DNA from: Halioxenophilus sp964342265
GTDB taxonomy: Bacteria > Pseudomonadota > Gammaproteobacteria > Pseudomonadales > Cellvibrionaceae
Direction: 5' to 3'
Assembly (NCBI GenBank): GCA_964342265.1
Contig: CAYFFE010000037.1
Span: 1 to 30,513 of the forward strand
DNA: 30,513 nucleotides
Under the pieces are notes generated by a model, which saw nothing but the letters and a program-made list of their open reading frames with translations, searched no databases and had not been told where the DNA came from. This document shows positions 8,563 to 17,238 of this stretch, in pieces (position 1 is the first letter of the stretch; each line of letters opens with the position of its first letter). Position numbers and translations under genes: made by a program.

Positions 8563-9454
8563 CCCTTTCGGAAATACCGTTTTGGTAGTCGATGATGCTC
8601 CCGATGCATTGAGTTTAATCAACGACACACTGGAACAGGCCAATGTAAGTACATTGGTTGCCTTAGACGGAAAGCAAGCGCTGGCCATTGCTCGCCGATT
8701 AAAACCGGATATGATTTTACTAGACGCGCTGATGCCGCATATGGATGGCTTTGAAACGTGTAAAGCATTAAAAGAAGACGCGGAATTGTCGTCAATACCG
8801 GTGATATTTATGACCGGGCTAACGGATACAGACAGTATTGTAAAAGGCTTAGCCGCCGGCGGAGTGGATTATCTTACCAAACCTGTCAATCCCGATGAAT
8901 TACTGGCACGTATGCGTGTTCATTTAAAAAATGCACAACTGGCAACGAGTGCACAGCAAGCGCTGGACAGTATTGGACAAAACATTGCCACAGTGAATGC
9001 CACGGGCCATTTAATATGGGCCACACCACAAACCCACGCCCTAATTGCTCGCGCCAACATTAGCGATAATTGGCTCGAACAACACTTGGCGCCCGCCCTT
9101 AGCCAATGGCTTGCAACAAACCCCAAAGAAAATCAAACACTGCAACTGAGCACAAGCAACACGCCACTCACCGCAACACTTTTACAGTACCGAGAAAACC
9201 AAGAGTTTTTACTGAAGTTCTCCGACAGTGTTGATTTACCAGGAGACCAAAAACTTAAAGCCGCTTTAAATTTAACCACACGCGAATCGGAAGTGCTCTA
9301 CTGGCTCGCTTGCGGTAAAGCCAACAAAGAAATATCAGAAATTTTGAACATTAGCGTTCGCACTGTGAACAAACACCTAGAACAAATTTTTCCTAAACTG
9401 GGAGTAGAAAATCGCACGGCAGCAGCAGGCATCGCGATTCGCATTATTGATTAA
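8552..9454 (+). CDS. Response regulator, REC plus LuxR-type DNA-binding domain
   Basis: Probable output partner of the upstream hybrid kinase. Residues about 8-125 form a receiver domain with acidic pocket D14-D15, phospho-acceptor D58 (LLDALMP) and the conserved lysine in YLTKPVNP. A middle region (about 130-225) looks like a degenerate sensory segment. Residues about 233-297 form a LuxR/GerE helix-turn-helix (TRESEVLYWLACGKANKEI, then SVRTVNKHLEQIF). The start lies inside the end of the kinase gene, so translation is probably coupled. Target genes are not known; the adjacent pldA or the purine genes 5-14 kb away are possible but unsupported. Confidence 0.9.
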   Translation: MKTNPFGNTVLVVDDAPDALSLINDTLEQANVSTLVALDGKQALAIARRLKPDMILLDALMPHMDGFETCKALKEDAELSSIPVIFMTGLTDTDSIVKGLAAGGVDYLTKPVNPDELLARMRVHLKNAQLATSAQQALDSIGQNIATVNATGHLIWATPQTHALIARANISDNWLEQHLAPALSQWLATNPKENQTLQLSTSNTPLTATLLQYRENQEFLLKFSDSVDLPGDQKLKAALNLTTRESEVLYWLACGKANKEISEILNISVRTVNKHLEQIFPKLGVENRTAAAGIAIRIID

Positions 9455-9617
9455 TTTTTAACCAACAACTGCGGCTTTTGGTTACAATTAAGCACTCCTT
9501 AGAAATAATTAATTTTATAAAAATTGTGTAGTATCATCCTGCCTAAGGTACTAACCGTCTGTGGGACTCCCCTCGTTTCTCGATTACCAACACGCTCAAT
9601 TTATTAAGGAATCTTTC

Positions 9618-10676
9618 ATGAAGAATTTGGCCGTAGCGTTGTTGTTATGCTGGTCGTTTTCCAGCCATGCCCTCAATGCCGTTGATGTGTGTTTGTTAGA
9701 TGCCCTAGAAACCGCGAGCCCGACCACTACCGTAGCCGAGTTGCGCGATGAGTGTAATTTGTTACAAGAAACGGTAGTCGATACAGACCAGACACCGCCC
9801 GACCAATTCGACCAAAACAACACTCAAACACCACCCACCGCAAACAATAAGCACGAAAATCAACAAGTAGGTGCCGCTACACGACGTTTAGTGCTGGAAG
9901 ACGCCGCCTATCAAAATCGTTTTGCTTTAGAGCCCCATCGACCTAATTATCTATTGCCATTGGTGTTTTTAAATAAACGCAATCAATCGCCTTTTGTCGC
10001 CGACTACGGCGATCGGCTGGATTCGTTTGAAGCCCAGTTTCAACTCAGTTTAAAAGCCACCCTAGCCAAAGGCGTTCTGTTTGATTATGGCCGATTGTAT
10101 TTAGGTTACACCAATCAATCGTTTTGGCAGGCCTACAACACGAATGTTTCGCGCCCGTTTCGCGAGACCAACCACGAGCCCGAGTTGTGGATTTCCTTTA
10201 AATCCCCGCTTAATGCGTTTGGGTTTAATAACGTTGCTAATAACATTGGTATTAACCATCAATCCAATGGCCGTGCAGGGGAATTTTCGCGCAGTTGGAA
10301 CAGAGTTATTGCCAGCAGTATTTGGGAAAAAGACAATTTTGCGCTGTCGGTACGTGCTTGGTATCGCTTACCCGAGAGCGAAGAATCTTTCCCTGGCGAC
10401 CCTGAAGGCGACGACAACCCAGACATCGATGACTTTCTTGGCTACGGTGATTACCGTCTCGCTTATACCGAAGGCCATAACACATGGAGCTTAAAACTGC
10501 GTAATTTTGTTACGGGTAACAGTCGCGGTGCGCTAGAGTTTAGCTGGAGCTTTCCTTTTGGAAAACGAGTGGGCGGTTATGTGAAATATTTTAACGGCTA
10601 CGGCGAGAGCTTAATTGATTACAACGCTAAAACAGAGAGTTTGGGCTTAGGTATTGAACTCACGGATTGGTTGTAA
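9618..10676 (+). CDS. pldA: Outer-membrane phospholipase A1 (OMPLA)
   Basis: Calcium-dependent outer-membrane beta-barrel that hydrolyses phospholipids misplaced in the outer leaflet. I chose ATG 9618, not the upstream 9561, because it follows AAGGA and begins a signal peptide (MKNLAVALLLCWSFSSHA). The catalytic triad is intact: H214 and S216 in INHQSNGR and N228 in SRSWNR, with the same spacing as E. coli H142/S144/N156. The 352-residue product is longer than E. coli PldA because about 80 residues of Thr/Pro/Gln/Asn-rich, probably disordered sequence precede the barrel. The gene converges with, and overlaps by 17 bp, the next gene. Confidence 0.93.
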   Translation: MKNLAVALLLCWSFSSHALNAVDVCLLDALETASPTTTVAELRDECNLLQETVVDTDQTPPDQFDQNNTQTPPTANNKHENQQVGAATRRLVLEDAAYQNRFALEPHRPNYLLPLVFLNKRNQSPFVADYGDRLDSFEAQFQLSLKATLAKGVLFDYGRLYLGYTNQSFWQAYNTNVSRPFRETNHEPELWISFKSPLNAFGFNNVANNIGINHQSNGRAGEFSRSWNRVIASSIWEKDNFALSVRAWYRLPESEESFPGDPEGDDNPDIDDFLGYGDYRLAYTEGHNTWSLKLRNFVTGNSRGALEFSWSFPFGKRVGGYVKYFNGYGESLIDYNAKTESLGLGIELTDWL

Positions 10677-11106
10677 CGAGCAACCCCAACTCTTTTTGTT
10701 TTTTCTTGGATAGCCCTGAGGCAACAATACGGTGGGATTCTTTTAAGTAATATTTAAGCGTCTCTTCGTTACTGCCTCCGTTATTGCCTCCATTATTGTT
10801 AGAGGCCACGCTGTTGGATCGGTTATTTTTAGTTAAATTATCACGAACAGTTGAATATTGTTGAATCCATTTCATACCACGCGAAGCCAAATAAGGGGCG
10901 GGTCTAAATCCGGGTTGCTCGCATAGCACATTATAATTTAGCTCGGAAACTTTAAAGGTAAAAGCCGGTTGATTTATTTTTTCCCAACCGCCAACGGCAA
11001 ACACTTTATCGCCCACCTTCCAAACATGCGAATTACCCCATTGAACAACGTAGGAAGTGGCCGGCAACGCATTACAAAACCGATTAAATTCTTCATAAGT
11101 CATCAT
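10660..11106 (-). CDS. MmcQ/YjbR family protein
   Basis: Small protein of the MmcQ/YjbR (CyaY-like fold) family, often described as DNA-binding but of unproven function. Family motifs are clear: MTYEEFNRFCNALPAT, VVQWGNSHVWKVGDKVFAVG, PAPYLASRGMKWIQ, and the C-terminal ESHRIVASGLSKKKQKELGL. I favour ATG 11106 (or 11103), preceded by GCGGA, over the upstream ATG at 11139, because homologues begin near MTYEEF. An Asn/Gly/Ser-rich insertion encoded by a 12-bp tandem repeat separates the core from the C-terminal helix. The 3' end overlaps pldA tail to tail by 17 bp. Confidence 0.85.
   Translation of the reverse strand: MMTYEEFNRFCNALPATSYVVQWGNSHVWKVGDKVFAVGGWEKINQPAFTFKVSELNYNVLCEQPGFRPAPYLASRGMKWIQQYSTVRDNLTKNNRSNSVASNNNGGNNGGSNEETLKYYLKESHRIVASGLSKKKQKELGLLVTTNP
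10768..10803 (-). repeat. 12-bp in-frame tandem repeat in the MmcQ/YjbR gene
   Basis: GTTACTGCCTCC (10768-10779), GTTATTGCCTCC (10780-10791) and a diverged ATTATTGTTAGA (10792-10803) form a 12-bp period. On the coding strand it encodes an Asn/Gly/Ser-rich linker (NNNGGNNGGSN). Copy-number change would preserve the frame. Confidence 0.7.
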
Positions 11107-11162
11107 CAAATCCGCCCGCTTTAACGAAACCCTGTCCATAATTCTCGATTAAAAAACTGTAA

Positions 11163-12098
11163 CTACTGATATTTTAAATCTTCCACCCAAGTATGATCGG
11201 GCGACTCCCCCAGCTCACTAATTTTACGCAGCATAAACTCCACAAATACCCGGATTTTGGCGGGCAAAAATTCGCGCTTAACATAAATAATCCACACACC
11301 ATTATTCGGTGGTCGGTAGTAAGGTGCCACAGGCACAATTTTGCCGCTGTCGATCCAGTTGCGAGCCGTAAAATGCGGTATTTGAGTCAGGCCCAGCCCA
11401 TCGGCACACAATCGGGCCAAGCCCTCGCCATCGTCAACCACAAATTGTTGCCCAGGATCAATCGATTTATAACTGCGGCCCACTTTGGCGTAAATAGGCA
11501 TTAAGCGACCCGTTTGGCGAAACCGAAAACGAATCCATGGGTGTTGACTGTATTCATTTACCGAAATCGGCCCATGTTGCTTAGCGTATTCCGGCGATGC
11601 GCAAATTAAAAAATCCATCGGACTCAAACGCCGCGCGATTAAATTGCTTTCCGCCAAGGTGCCCGTGCGAAAGCAAATATCCACGCCCTGCTCAATAATA
11701 TCAACGTACACATCATTGTAATTCATTTCTAATTGAATATTGGGGAACAGCCGATTAAATTCCGCCAATAGCGGCAGCACATACAACCTACCGTAAGAAT
11801 GCGGCGCGTTTATTCGTAGTTTTCCTTGCGGCTGCTCGTTGCCTTGCTGCAGAGAAGATTCGCAGATTTCTAATTCTGCCAATAAGCTGCGAGCCGTTTT
11901 GGCATAGATACTACCAGATTCTGTCAGTCGTAATTGCCGAGTGGTACGGTAAAAAAGTACCAAGCCCAACTCTTGCTCTAAGCGACCAATAGCTTTACTG
12001 ACCGTGGACGCAGAAGCACCCAAGGCAACGGCAGCCTTGGCAAAACTGCCGGCATCCACCACGCAGAGGAACATCCGCAATAAATTGAGCTTATCCAT
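11163..12098 (-). CDS. LysR-family transcriptional regulator
   Basis: 311-residue LysR regulator. The N-terminal helix-turn-helix is clear (LFLCVVDAGSFAKAAVALG-like segment, SASTVSKAIGRLEQELG, FYRTTRQLRLTESG), followed by the effector-binding domain from about residue 90. It is divergent, across 98 bp, from the exported DJ-1/PfpI gene, which it probably regulates. The effector is unknown. It is related to, but clearly distinct from, the LysR at 1232-2107. Confidence 0.9.
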   Translation of the reverse strand: MDKLNLLRMFLCVVDAGSFAKAAVALGASASTVSKAIGRLEQELGLVLFYRTTRQLRLTESGSIYAKTARSLLAELEICESSLQQGNEQPQGKLRINAPHSYGRLYVLPLLAEFNRLFPNIQLEMNYNDVYVDIIEQGVDICFRTGTLAESNLIARRLSPMDFLICASPEYAKQHGPISVNEYSQHPWIRFRFRQTGRLMPIYAKVGRSYKSIDPGQQFVVDDGEGLARLCADGLGLTQIPHFTARNWIDSGKIVPVAPYYRPPNNGVWIIYVKREFLPAKIRVFVEFMLRKISELGESPDHTWVEDLKYQ

Positions 12099-12196
12099 TC
12101 ATGAAAACTCTTCACTAATATTGTGATATGGCGAATATTTAAACATAGTATTGGCCACTCTAAAATGCTTTAAAACACATTAATAGGAAAGCAATC

Positions 12197-12865
12197 ATGA
12201 GAGATTCATTTTCAATTCTAAAAAATGCAGTTTTTATTTTGCTCGTTTTTTTCAGTGCAACAGCCCTCGCCGAAAAACACAAAATAGGTATTTTGGTGTT
12301 CGACGATGTACTAACGTCCGATGTTACGGCCCCGCTAGAGGTATTTGGCATTGCCAGTAAAAAGAGCTGGTTTACGGATTACGACGTTATTACCATCAAT
12401 GTTGGCAACGAACCGGCCATCACCACAGAGGAAGGTTTAAAATTGGTGGTAGACGACCACATTAGTAATCAACCTCAGGTTGACGTGCTACTCGTACCCA
12501 GCAGCTACGACATGACATCACTGTTAAAAAACGCTGCGTTAATCAAATACTTACAAACGACGGCCGAACAAGCCGACTGGATGGCCAGCAATTGCTCCGG
12601 TGCGTTTTTATTGGCCGAAGCCGGATTATTAGATGGCGTTAAGGCCACAACTTGGTCTGGCGGAGAAGGCAAGCTCGCTAAAGCCTACCCAAATGTGGAT
12701 GTGCAAGTGGATCAAAACGTGGTGGTCGATAAAAACGTGATTACATCGAACGGCAGTTTAGTGAGTTATCAAGCGGCCTTTACCTTATTGGCTCAACTAA
12801 CCTCACAAAAAAATGTTGACGAAGTAAAAGATACTTTGCAATTAGAGCGGTTTTTAAAATTATAA
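12197..12865 (+). CDS. Exported DJ-1/PfpI-family protein
   Basis: 222 residues in the DJ-1/PfpI (class-I glutamine-amidotransferase-like) superfamily. The N-terminus is a signal peptide (LKNAVFILLVFFSATALA, cleavage after about residue 25), so the protein is probably periplasmic. The core begins HKIGILVFDDVLTSDVTAPLEVFG, which resembles the amidotransferase-like domain of AraC regulators and isonitrile hydratases. The nucleophile elbow is SNCSGAFLLAEAGLLDG, with C133 as probable catalytic cysteine. AGGAAAG precedes the ATG. The divergent LysR gene is the likely regulator. Possible activities (hydratase, glyoxalase, peptidase) cannot be distinguished by sequence alone. Confidence 0.85.
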   Translation: MRDSFSILKNAVFILLVFFSATALAEKHKIGILVFDDVLTSDVTAPLEVFGIASKKSWFTDYDVITINVGNEPAITTEEGLKLVVDDHISNQPQVDVLLVPSSYDMTSLLKNAALIKYLQTTAEQADWMASNCSGAFLLAEAGLLDGVKATTWSGGEGKLAKAYPNVDVQVDQNVVVDKNVITSNGSLVSYQAAFTLLAQLTSQKNVDEVKDTLQLERFLKL

Positions 12866-12871
12866 ACATTC

Positions 12872-12898
12872 AGGAACCTTTGCAATGCAAAGGTTCCT
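12872..12898. terminator. Hairpin between converging PfpI and GltB-like genes
   Basis: AGGAACCTTTGCA (12872-12884) and TGCAAAGGTTCCT (12886-12898) are perfect inverted repeats around one base; the real loop would be a few bases of GCAATGC. It lies 7 bp after the PfpI stop, between convergent genes, as expected of a shared terminator. The following T-tract is short, so efficiency is uncertain. Confidence 0.65.
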
Positions 12899-12911
12899 TT
12901 AGGTATTAACG

Positions 12912-14516
12912 CTAATTTACACGATATTTATCCGAAACCTTTTCAGAAATCTTGTCAGAACTTTCTCCCGATACGTTATTTACTGCACTCTCGTTAGGCG
13001 CCAAGTATTGTGCGTGAGGCTTGGCATTTGGGTACAAGTCTGTAACTGGCTCAGGCAAACCGGTTTCGTTAATAATGTGCACATGGCTGCGATTCAGGCC
13101 GCGAGGATCAACAGCACCACAAGAGTGGGCTAGCACCCCGACTTCTTTAATTAATGTTTGTGCGTAGTGTTTTACACGCTCAGATTTTAATGTTGGATCT
13201 AAGCCTCGCTGTAAATCCTTATCATGGGTAGTAATGCCCGTTGGGCAGGTATTTTTGTTGCACTGCAGAGCTTGAATACAGCCTAAAGAGAATAAAAAGC
13301 CACGGCCAGAGACAACAAAATCTGCGCCCATGGCCAACGCCCAGGCCACTTTACCTGGGTTAATTAATTTGCCCGACACAATAACTTTAATGCGTTGTTT
13401 TAATCCGAACTCCACAAGTTTATCGCACACTACGGGCAAGCTTGCCGCAATTGGCAAGCCCATGTAATCCATTAAACTTTGCGGTGCCGCACCTGTGCCA
13501 CCATCGGCGCTGTCTAATGTAATAAAATCCGGGGCGTATTCTTTACCGCGTTGATGAATTAATTCGCAGAGTTCGCTCAACCATTCAGAACTGCCCAGCA
13601 CCAACTTAAATCCAACCGGCTTTCCTGTAAGAGATCGGATTTTGTGCAGCATATTGAGTAGATCATCCAGGCTTCGAATATCGCGATGCCCATTGGGACT
13701 CATGGAATCCTGGCCCACGGGAATATCGCGCGCTTTTGCAACTTCGGGCGTGACTTTTTTGCCTGGCAACATACCACCCTTACCAGGCTTTGCACCTTGG
13801 CTTAATTTTATTTCGAACATTTTGACCTGATCATAGGCCGCTATCTTTAACAACTTTTCTTCGCTTAGCCCACCTTCGTTATTTTGCACACCGTACTTGG
13901 CAGTACCCAGTTGGAAGACAATGTCGCAACCACCCTCTAAATGAAAACTGGATAAACCACCCTCGCCCGTATTCAACCAAATCCCCGCTTTAGCGGCGCC
14001 ACTCGACAAAGCGCGCACGGCGGGCTCCGATAAAGCCCCGTAGCTCATACCAGAGATATTAAAAAACGACGGCGCCGCGTACGGCACGCGGGCGTAGCCA
14101 TCGCCGATCACTACCGGAGCCGGCGGAACATGATCTTCGGCAATGGTTGGAAATAAACAATTGAGAAAAATAACATCGCCGGGGCGATCCAGTGGGCGAG
14201 TGGATCCAAAAGCCACTGTGGAATCCAAGTTTTTGGCCGCTCGATAAACCCAAGTACGCTGCGCGCGGTTAAACGGCAACTCTTCTCGATCTTGAGCAAA
14301 AAAGTATTGTCGGAAGAACTCGCCCAGGTATTCGAAGTAGTATCGAAACCGGCCGATGACGGGGTAGTTTCGCCGTACGGCGTGGCTTTTTTGGTTAACA
14401 TCCACCCAATACATGTACACCACGGCCAAAACCACCAAGCCGATAACCACAACAAACATTATCGCGCTAAAAGCCAACACATCGACGGTAAAATTGGATA
14501 AAGAAAGAGTCTGCAT
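12912..14516 (-). CDS. Membrane-anchored FMN-binding glutamate synthase-like protein
   Basis: 534 residues matching the stand-alone GltB-like family, i.e. the FMN-binding synthase domain without the amidotransferase domain. Residues about 8-35 form one transmembrane helix. The core has SYGALSEPAVRALS, LNTGEGGLS, KLSQGAKPGKGGMLPG and LDSADGGTGAAP, matching the TIM-barrel synthase domain. LGCIQALQCNKNTCPTGI (about residues 411-428) keeps the C-X5-C-X4-C spacing of the GltB 3Fe-4S cluster. It cannot hydrolyse glutamine by itself, so true glutamate synthesis is unproven; these proteins have unknown physiological reactions. It lies 111 bp beyond puuD on the same strand and may be transcribed with it or separately. 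The last 40 residues are a polar tail. Confidence 0.88.
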   Translation of the reverse strand: MQTLSLSNFTVDVLAFSAIMFVVVIGLVVLAVVYMYWVDVNQKSHAVRRNYPVIGRFRYYFEYLGEFFRQYFFAQDREELPFNRAQRTWVYRAAKNLDSTVAFGSTRPLDRPGDVIFLNCLFPTIAEDHVPPAPVVIGDGYARVPYAAPSFFNISGMSYGALSEPAVRALSSGAAKAGIWLNTGEGGLSSFHLEGGCDIVFQLGTAKYGVQNNEGGLSEEKLLKIAAYDQVKMFEIKLSQGAKPGKGGMLPGKKVTPEVAKARDIPVGQDSMSPNGHRDIRSLDDLLNMLHKIRSLTGKPVGFKLVLGSSEWLSELCELIHQRGKEYAPDFITLDSADGGTGAAPQSLMDYMGLPIAASLPVVCDKLVEFGLKQRIKVIVSGKLINPGKVAWALAMGADFVVSGRGFLFSLGCIQALQCNKNTCPTGITTHDKDLQRGLDPTLKSERVKHYAQTLIKEVGVLAHSCGAVDPRGLNRSHVHIINETGLPEPVTDLYPNAKPHAQYLAPNESAVNNVSGESSDKISEKVSDKYRVN

Positions 14517-14627
14517 GAATGATCTCGCTAATAGACAATGGGCTAACGCTTTTTAGCTGGCATTCTATCGCAGATAGGTGCAGTTTGCAGAGCTCACTGG
14601 ATTAGCGGTCAATCGGTGGGTTTTGCT

Positions 14628-15845
14628 TTAGTGGCTCGCGAGCCAGGCTCCTAGTTGTTGGCGCTCTTCAAGCGTCATGGCTGTTAGGTTTCCCAATGGC
14701 ATGTATTGAGTTTGAACCGCCACGGTGAGAATTCGCTCTTTAAAGGCAAGCACCTGAGCTTGATCGTTAAAAACGATCCCCGCAGGCGGCGCGCTAAAAC
14801 CGGCCTGAGTCGGTGACTGCGCATGACAATTCGTACAATGTTGCCGGACAATAGCCATGGCCTGGGCGGCTGTGGTTTGTTCGAGCGGGGTTTCGTGGTG
14901 CGTGCTTGCTTGATCTTGCACAAGCGGCACAGCGCTCTCGTTCAGTATTCGCGCCAGAATTATTAATCCCAGCAACGCAAGCCCCGCAACAATTAATATG
15001 TGCGGACGTGCTCGGCCTTGGTTGCGCAAATTAAAAAAGTGCCGAGCATAGGCACTGATGACGCCAACGACGATAATTAACAACCAGCCCCACGCATGGC
15101 TGTAGAGAACCGGATAATGATTGGAAATCATTAGCATAATTACCGGCAGGGTAAAATAATTATTATGAGTCGAACGCAACTTGGCAAATTGAGCACGTGC
15201 CTGCGGTGGTGGTTCTCCTGCCTCGATAGCGTTAATAAACGCTTTTTGAGCCGGTACAATGCCAAAAAAAACATTACCGCTCATAAGCGTACCGATGGCG
15301 GCCCCCACATGCAGCGCCGCCGCTCGGGGAGCGAATAGCTGAAAAGCCAGAAAACTTGCAGCTAATAACACTAACGTCATGGTTACAGCGAACACCGGGC
15401 CGTGTTTAACCAACGGGGTTCTAATTAAGAGTTCGTAAACCACCAGCACACCGACAATAAAACCAATACCCGCAAGGATTGAAGCCACCGGTGTACCAAC
15501 CAAAGAATCGTTGGCCATTAAATAGCTGGTTGCCTGGCTGTAATACACAACCGATATTAATAAAAATCCGGTAAGCCAAGTGGTGTAGGATTCCCATTTA
15601 ACCCAATGTAATACATCCGGCATGGGCTCAGGTGCCACATGGTATTTTTGAAACTCGTAAATTCCGCCGCCGTGGATAACCCAAACATCGCCTTTTATGC
15701 CTTTTTCGGCTTTCCATTGAGGAGGTTTTCGTAAATTATTATCGATCCAAACGTATTTAAGCGATGAACCCACCCAGGCAATGGCCGCCAACACATGCAA
15801 CCAGCGAAAAATTAAGCTCAACCAATCCAATAGGTATGCCGTCAC
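14628..15845 (-). CDS. puuD: Membrane urate oxidase with cytochrome c domain (urate hydroxylase)
   Basis: Converts urate to 5-hydroxyisourate, passing electrons to the respiratory chain rather than making peroxide. The 405 residues comprise an N-terminal multi-helix urate oxidase domain (about 1-290; IFRWLHVLAAIAWVGSSLKY, GGGIYEFQKYHVAP) and a C-terminal c-type cytochrome with heme site CTNCH (337-341) and probable axial methionine M382 (YMPLGN). The start is GTG at 15845, with AGGAAA eight bases upstream; no in-frame ATG fits better. It is the last catabolic gene of the purine operon, 73 bp after guaD, and takes the urate made by XdhAB. Confidence 0.95.
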   Translation of the reverse strand: MTAYLLDWLSLIFRWLHVLAAIAWVGSSLKYVWIDNNLRKPPQWKAEKGIKGDVWVIHGGGIYEFQKYHVAPEPMPDVLHWVKWESYTTWLTGFLLISVVYYSQATSYLMANDSLVGTPVASILAGIGFIVGVLVVYELLIRTPLVKHGPVFAVTMTLVLLAASFLAFQLFAPRAAALHVGAAIGTLMSGNVFFGIVPAQKAFINAIEAGEPPPQARAQFAKLRSTHNNYFTLPVIMLMISNHYPVLYSHAWGWLLIIVVGVISAYARHFFNLRNQGRARPHILIVAGLALLGLIILARILNESAVPLVQDQASTHHETPLEQTTAAQAMAIVRQHCTNCHAQSPTQAGFSAPPAGIVFNDQAQVLAFKERILTVAVQTQYMPLGNLTAMTLEERQQLGAWLASH

Positions 15846-15918
15846 GGGTTATTTCCTATTTACTTTGCATGGGGTTTCAACTAACACTTATGGAAAAATC
15901 TGACTAACTCAGAGATCT

Positions 15919-17238
15919 CTATTGTTGATGGCGACATACACCGGCAATAAAAGTTTTTTCAATCAAACGGTCGTCGCCGAGCGTCATCAATAAAAACAAT
16001 TGCTCCCAGAGCTCTTGGCATCGCTGCCAACGCTGTTTAATTAGAGGTATACGATCGGGATTAATAACAATAAAATCGGCGACATGGCCTTTTGAGAAAT
16101 TACCAATGCTGTTATCTAATTGCAAAGCCTTGGCATTGCCCAGCGTTAACCAATAAAAAGCCAGGTAAGGATGCACTGCAAAGCCTTGCAATTGCGCAAC
16201 CTTGTAGGCCTCGTTAAGTGTGATTAATTGACATAAGCTAGTGCCTGCGCCCACATCGGTAGCCAAACTCGTAGACACGCCCAACTGTTCGGCTTTTTCC
16301 AGGTTGTATAAGCCACTGCCTAAAAACAAATTAGAGGTTGGGCAAAAAGCAATGCCGGAGCCGGTGTCGGCGATGCGCTGCCATTCATCATCGTCTAAGT
16401 AAATTCCATGGCCAAATACACTGGTTGGCCCCAGCAAACCAAAGGAATCGTACACATCCAAATAATGTTTATGGTCGGGGAACAATTGTTTTACCCATGC
16501 CACTTCGGCGGTATTTTCTGATAAATGAGTTTGCAGATAAACGCCGGGATTATCGTTAAGTAATTTGCCCGCGGCAGCCAATTGCTCGGGTGAGGATGTG
16601 GGAGCAAAGCGCGGTGTGACTACGTATTTTTGCCGGCCCGTATTGTGCCATTGATCAATCAACAACTGGCTTTGTTGCCATCCGGATTCTGCGCTGTCGG
16701 TTAACTCAGGCGGCGCATTGCGATCCATCAACACTTTACCGGCAATCATGCAAGTACCCAATTCTTGTGATGCCTGAAAAAAAGCCTCCACCGATTGAGG
16801 ATGAACCGTGCAATACACCATGGCGGTAGTGGTGCCAGCAGAGACTAATTGCTGTAAAAAAAAGTGCGCTCGCTCACGGGCGTATTGTTCGTCGGCGTAT
16901 CGAATTTCGGCAGGAAACGTGTAGTTATTGAGCCAATCGAGTAGCTGCTCGCCATAGCTGCCGATAATATCTATTTGCGGAAAATGCACATGGCTATCGA
17001 TAAATCCAGGCATAATTAATGAACCGGATAAATCCACCACGTCAACCCATTGTGGGCCGTTCATTACTTCCGGCATTAATTGTTCTGCGGGTCCAACAGC
17101 TTCAATGTAACCGTTGCTAACCACCAAAAGGCCGTCTTCAAAATACTCAACGCCTTCGCCGCTGGCGGTAGGCTTTTGGGTAAAATGTACAATTTTAGCG
17201 CGATACGCTTGTACGTTATCGTTGTTTAATACCGACAT
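15919..17238 (-). CDS. guaD: Guanine deaminase
   Basis: Zinc amidohydrolase converting guanine to xanthine and ammonia in the cytosol. The 439 residues carry the metal motif PGFIDSHVHFPQID (H83, H85) and downstream VYLQTHLSEN, SVFGHGIYLDDDEW and ATDVGAGTSL, all typical of GuaD. Its ATG overlaps the uraH stop codon as TAATG, indicating translational coupling. It feeds xanthine to XdhAB encoded in the same operon. Confidence 0.96.
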   Translation of the reverse strand: MSVLNNDNVQAYRAKIVHFTQKPTASGEGVEYFEDGLLVVSNGYIEAVGPAEQLMPEVMNGPQWVDVVDLSGSLIMPGFIDSHVHFPQIDIIGSYGEQLLDWLNNYTFPAEIRYADEQYARERAHFFLQQLVSAGTTTAMVYCTVHPQSVEAFFQASQELGTCMIAGKVLMDRNAPPELTDSAESGWQQSQLLIDQWHNTGRQKYVVTPRFAPTSSPEQLAAAGKLLNDNPGVYLQTHLSENTAEVAWVKQLFPDHKHYLDVYDSFGLLGPTSVFGHGIYLDDDEWQRIADTGSGIAFCPTSNLFLGSGLYNLEKAEQLGVSTSLATDVGAGTSLCQLITLNEAYKVAQLQGFAVHPYLAFYWLTLGNAKALQLDNSIGNFSKGHVADFIVINPDRIPLIKQRWQRCQELWEQLFLLMTLGDDRLIEKTFIAGVCRHQQ

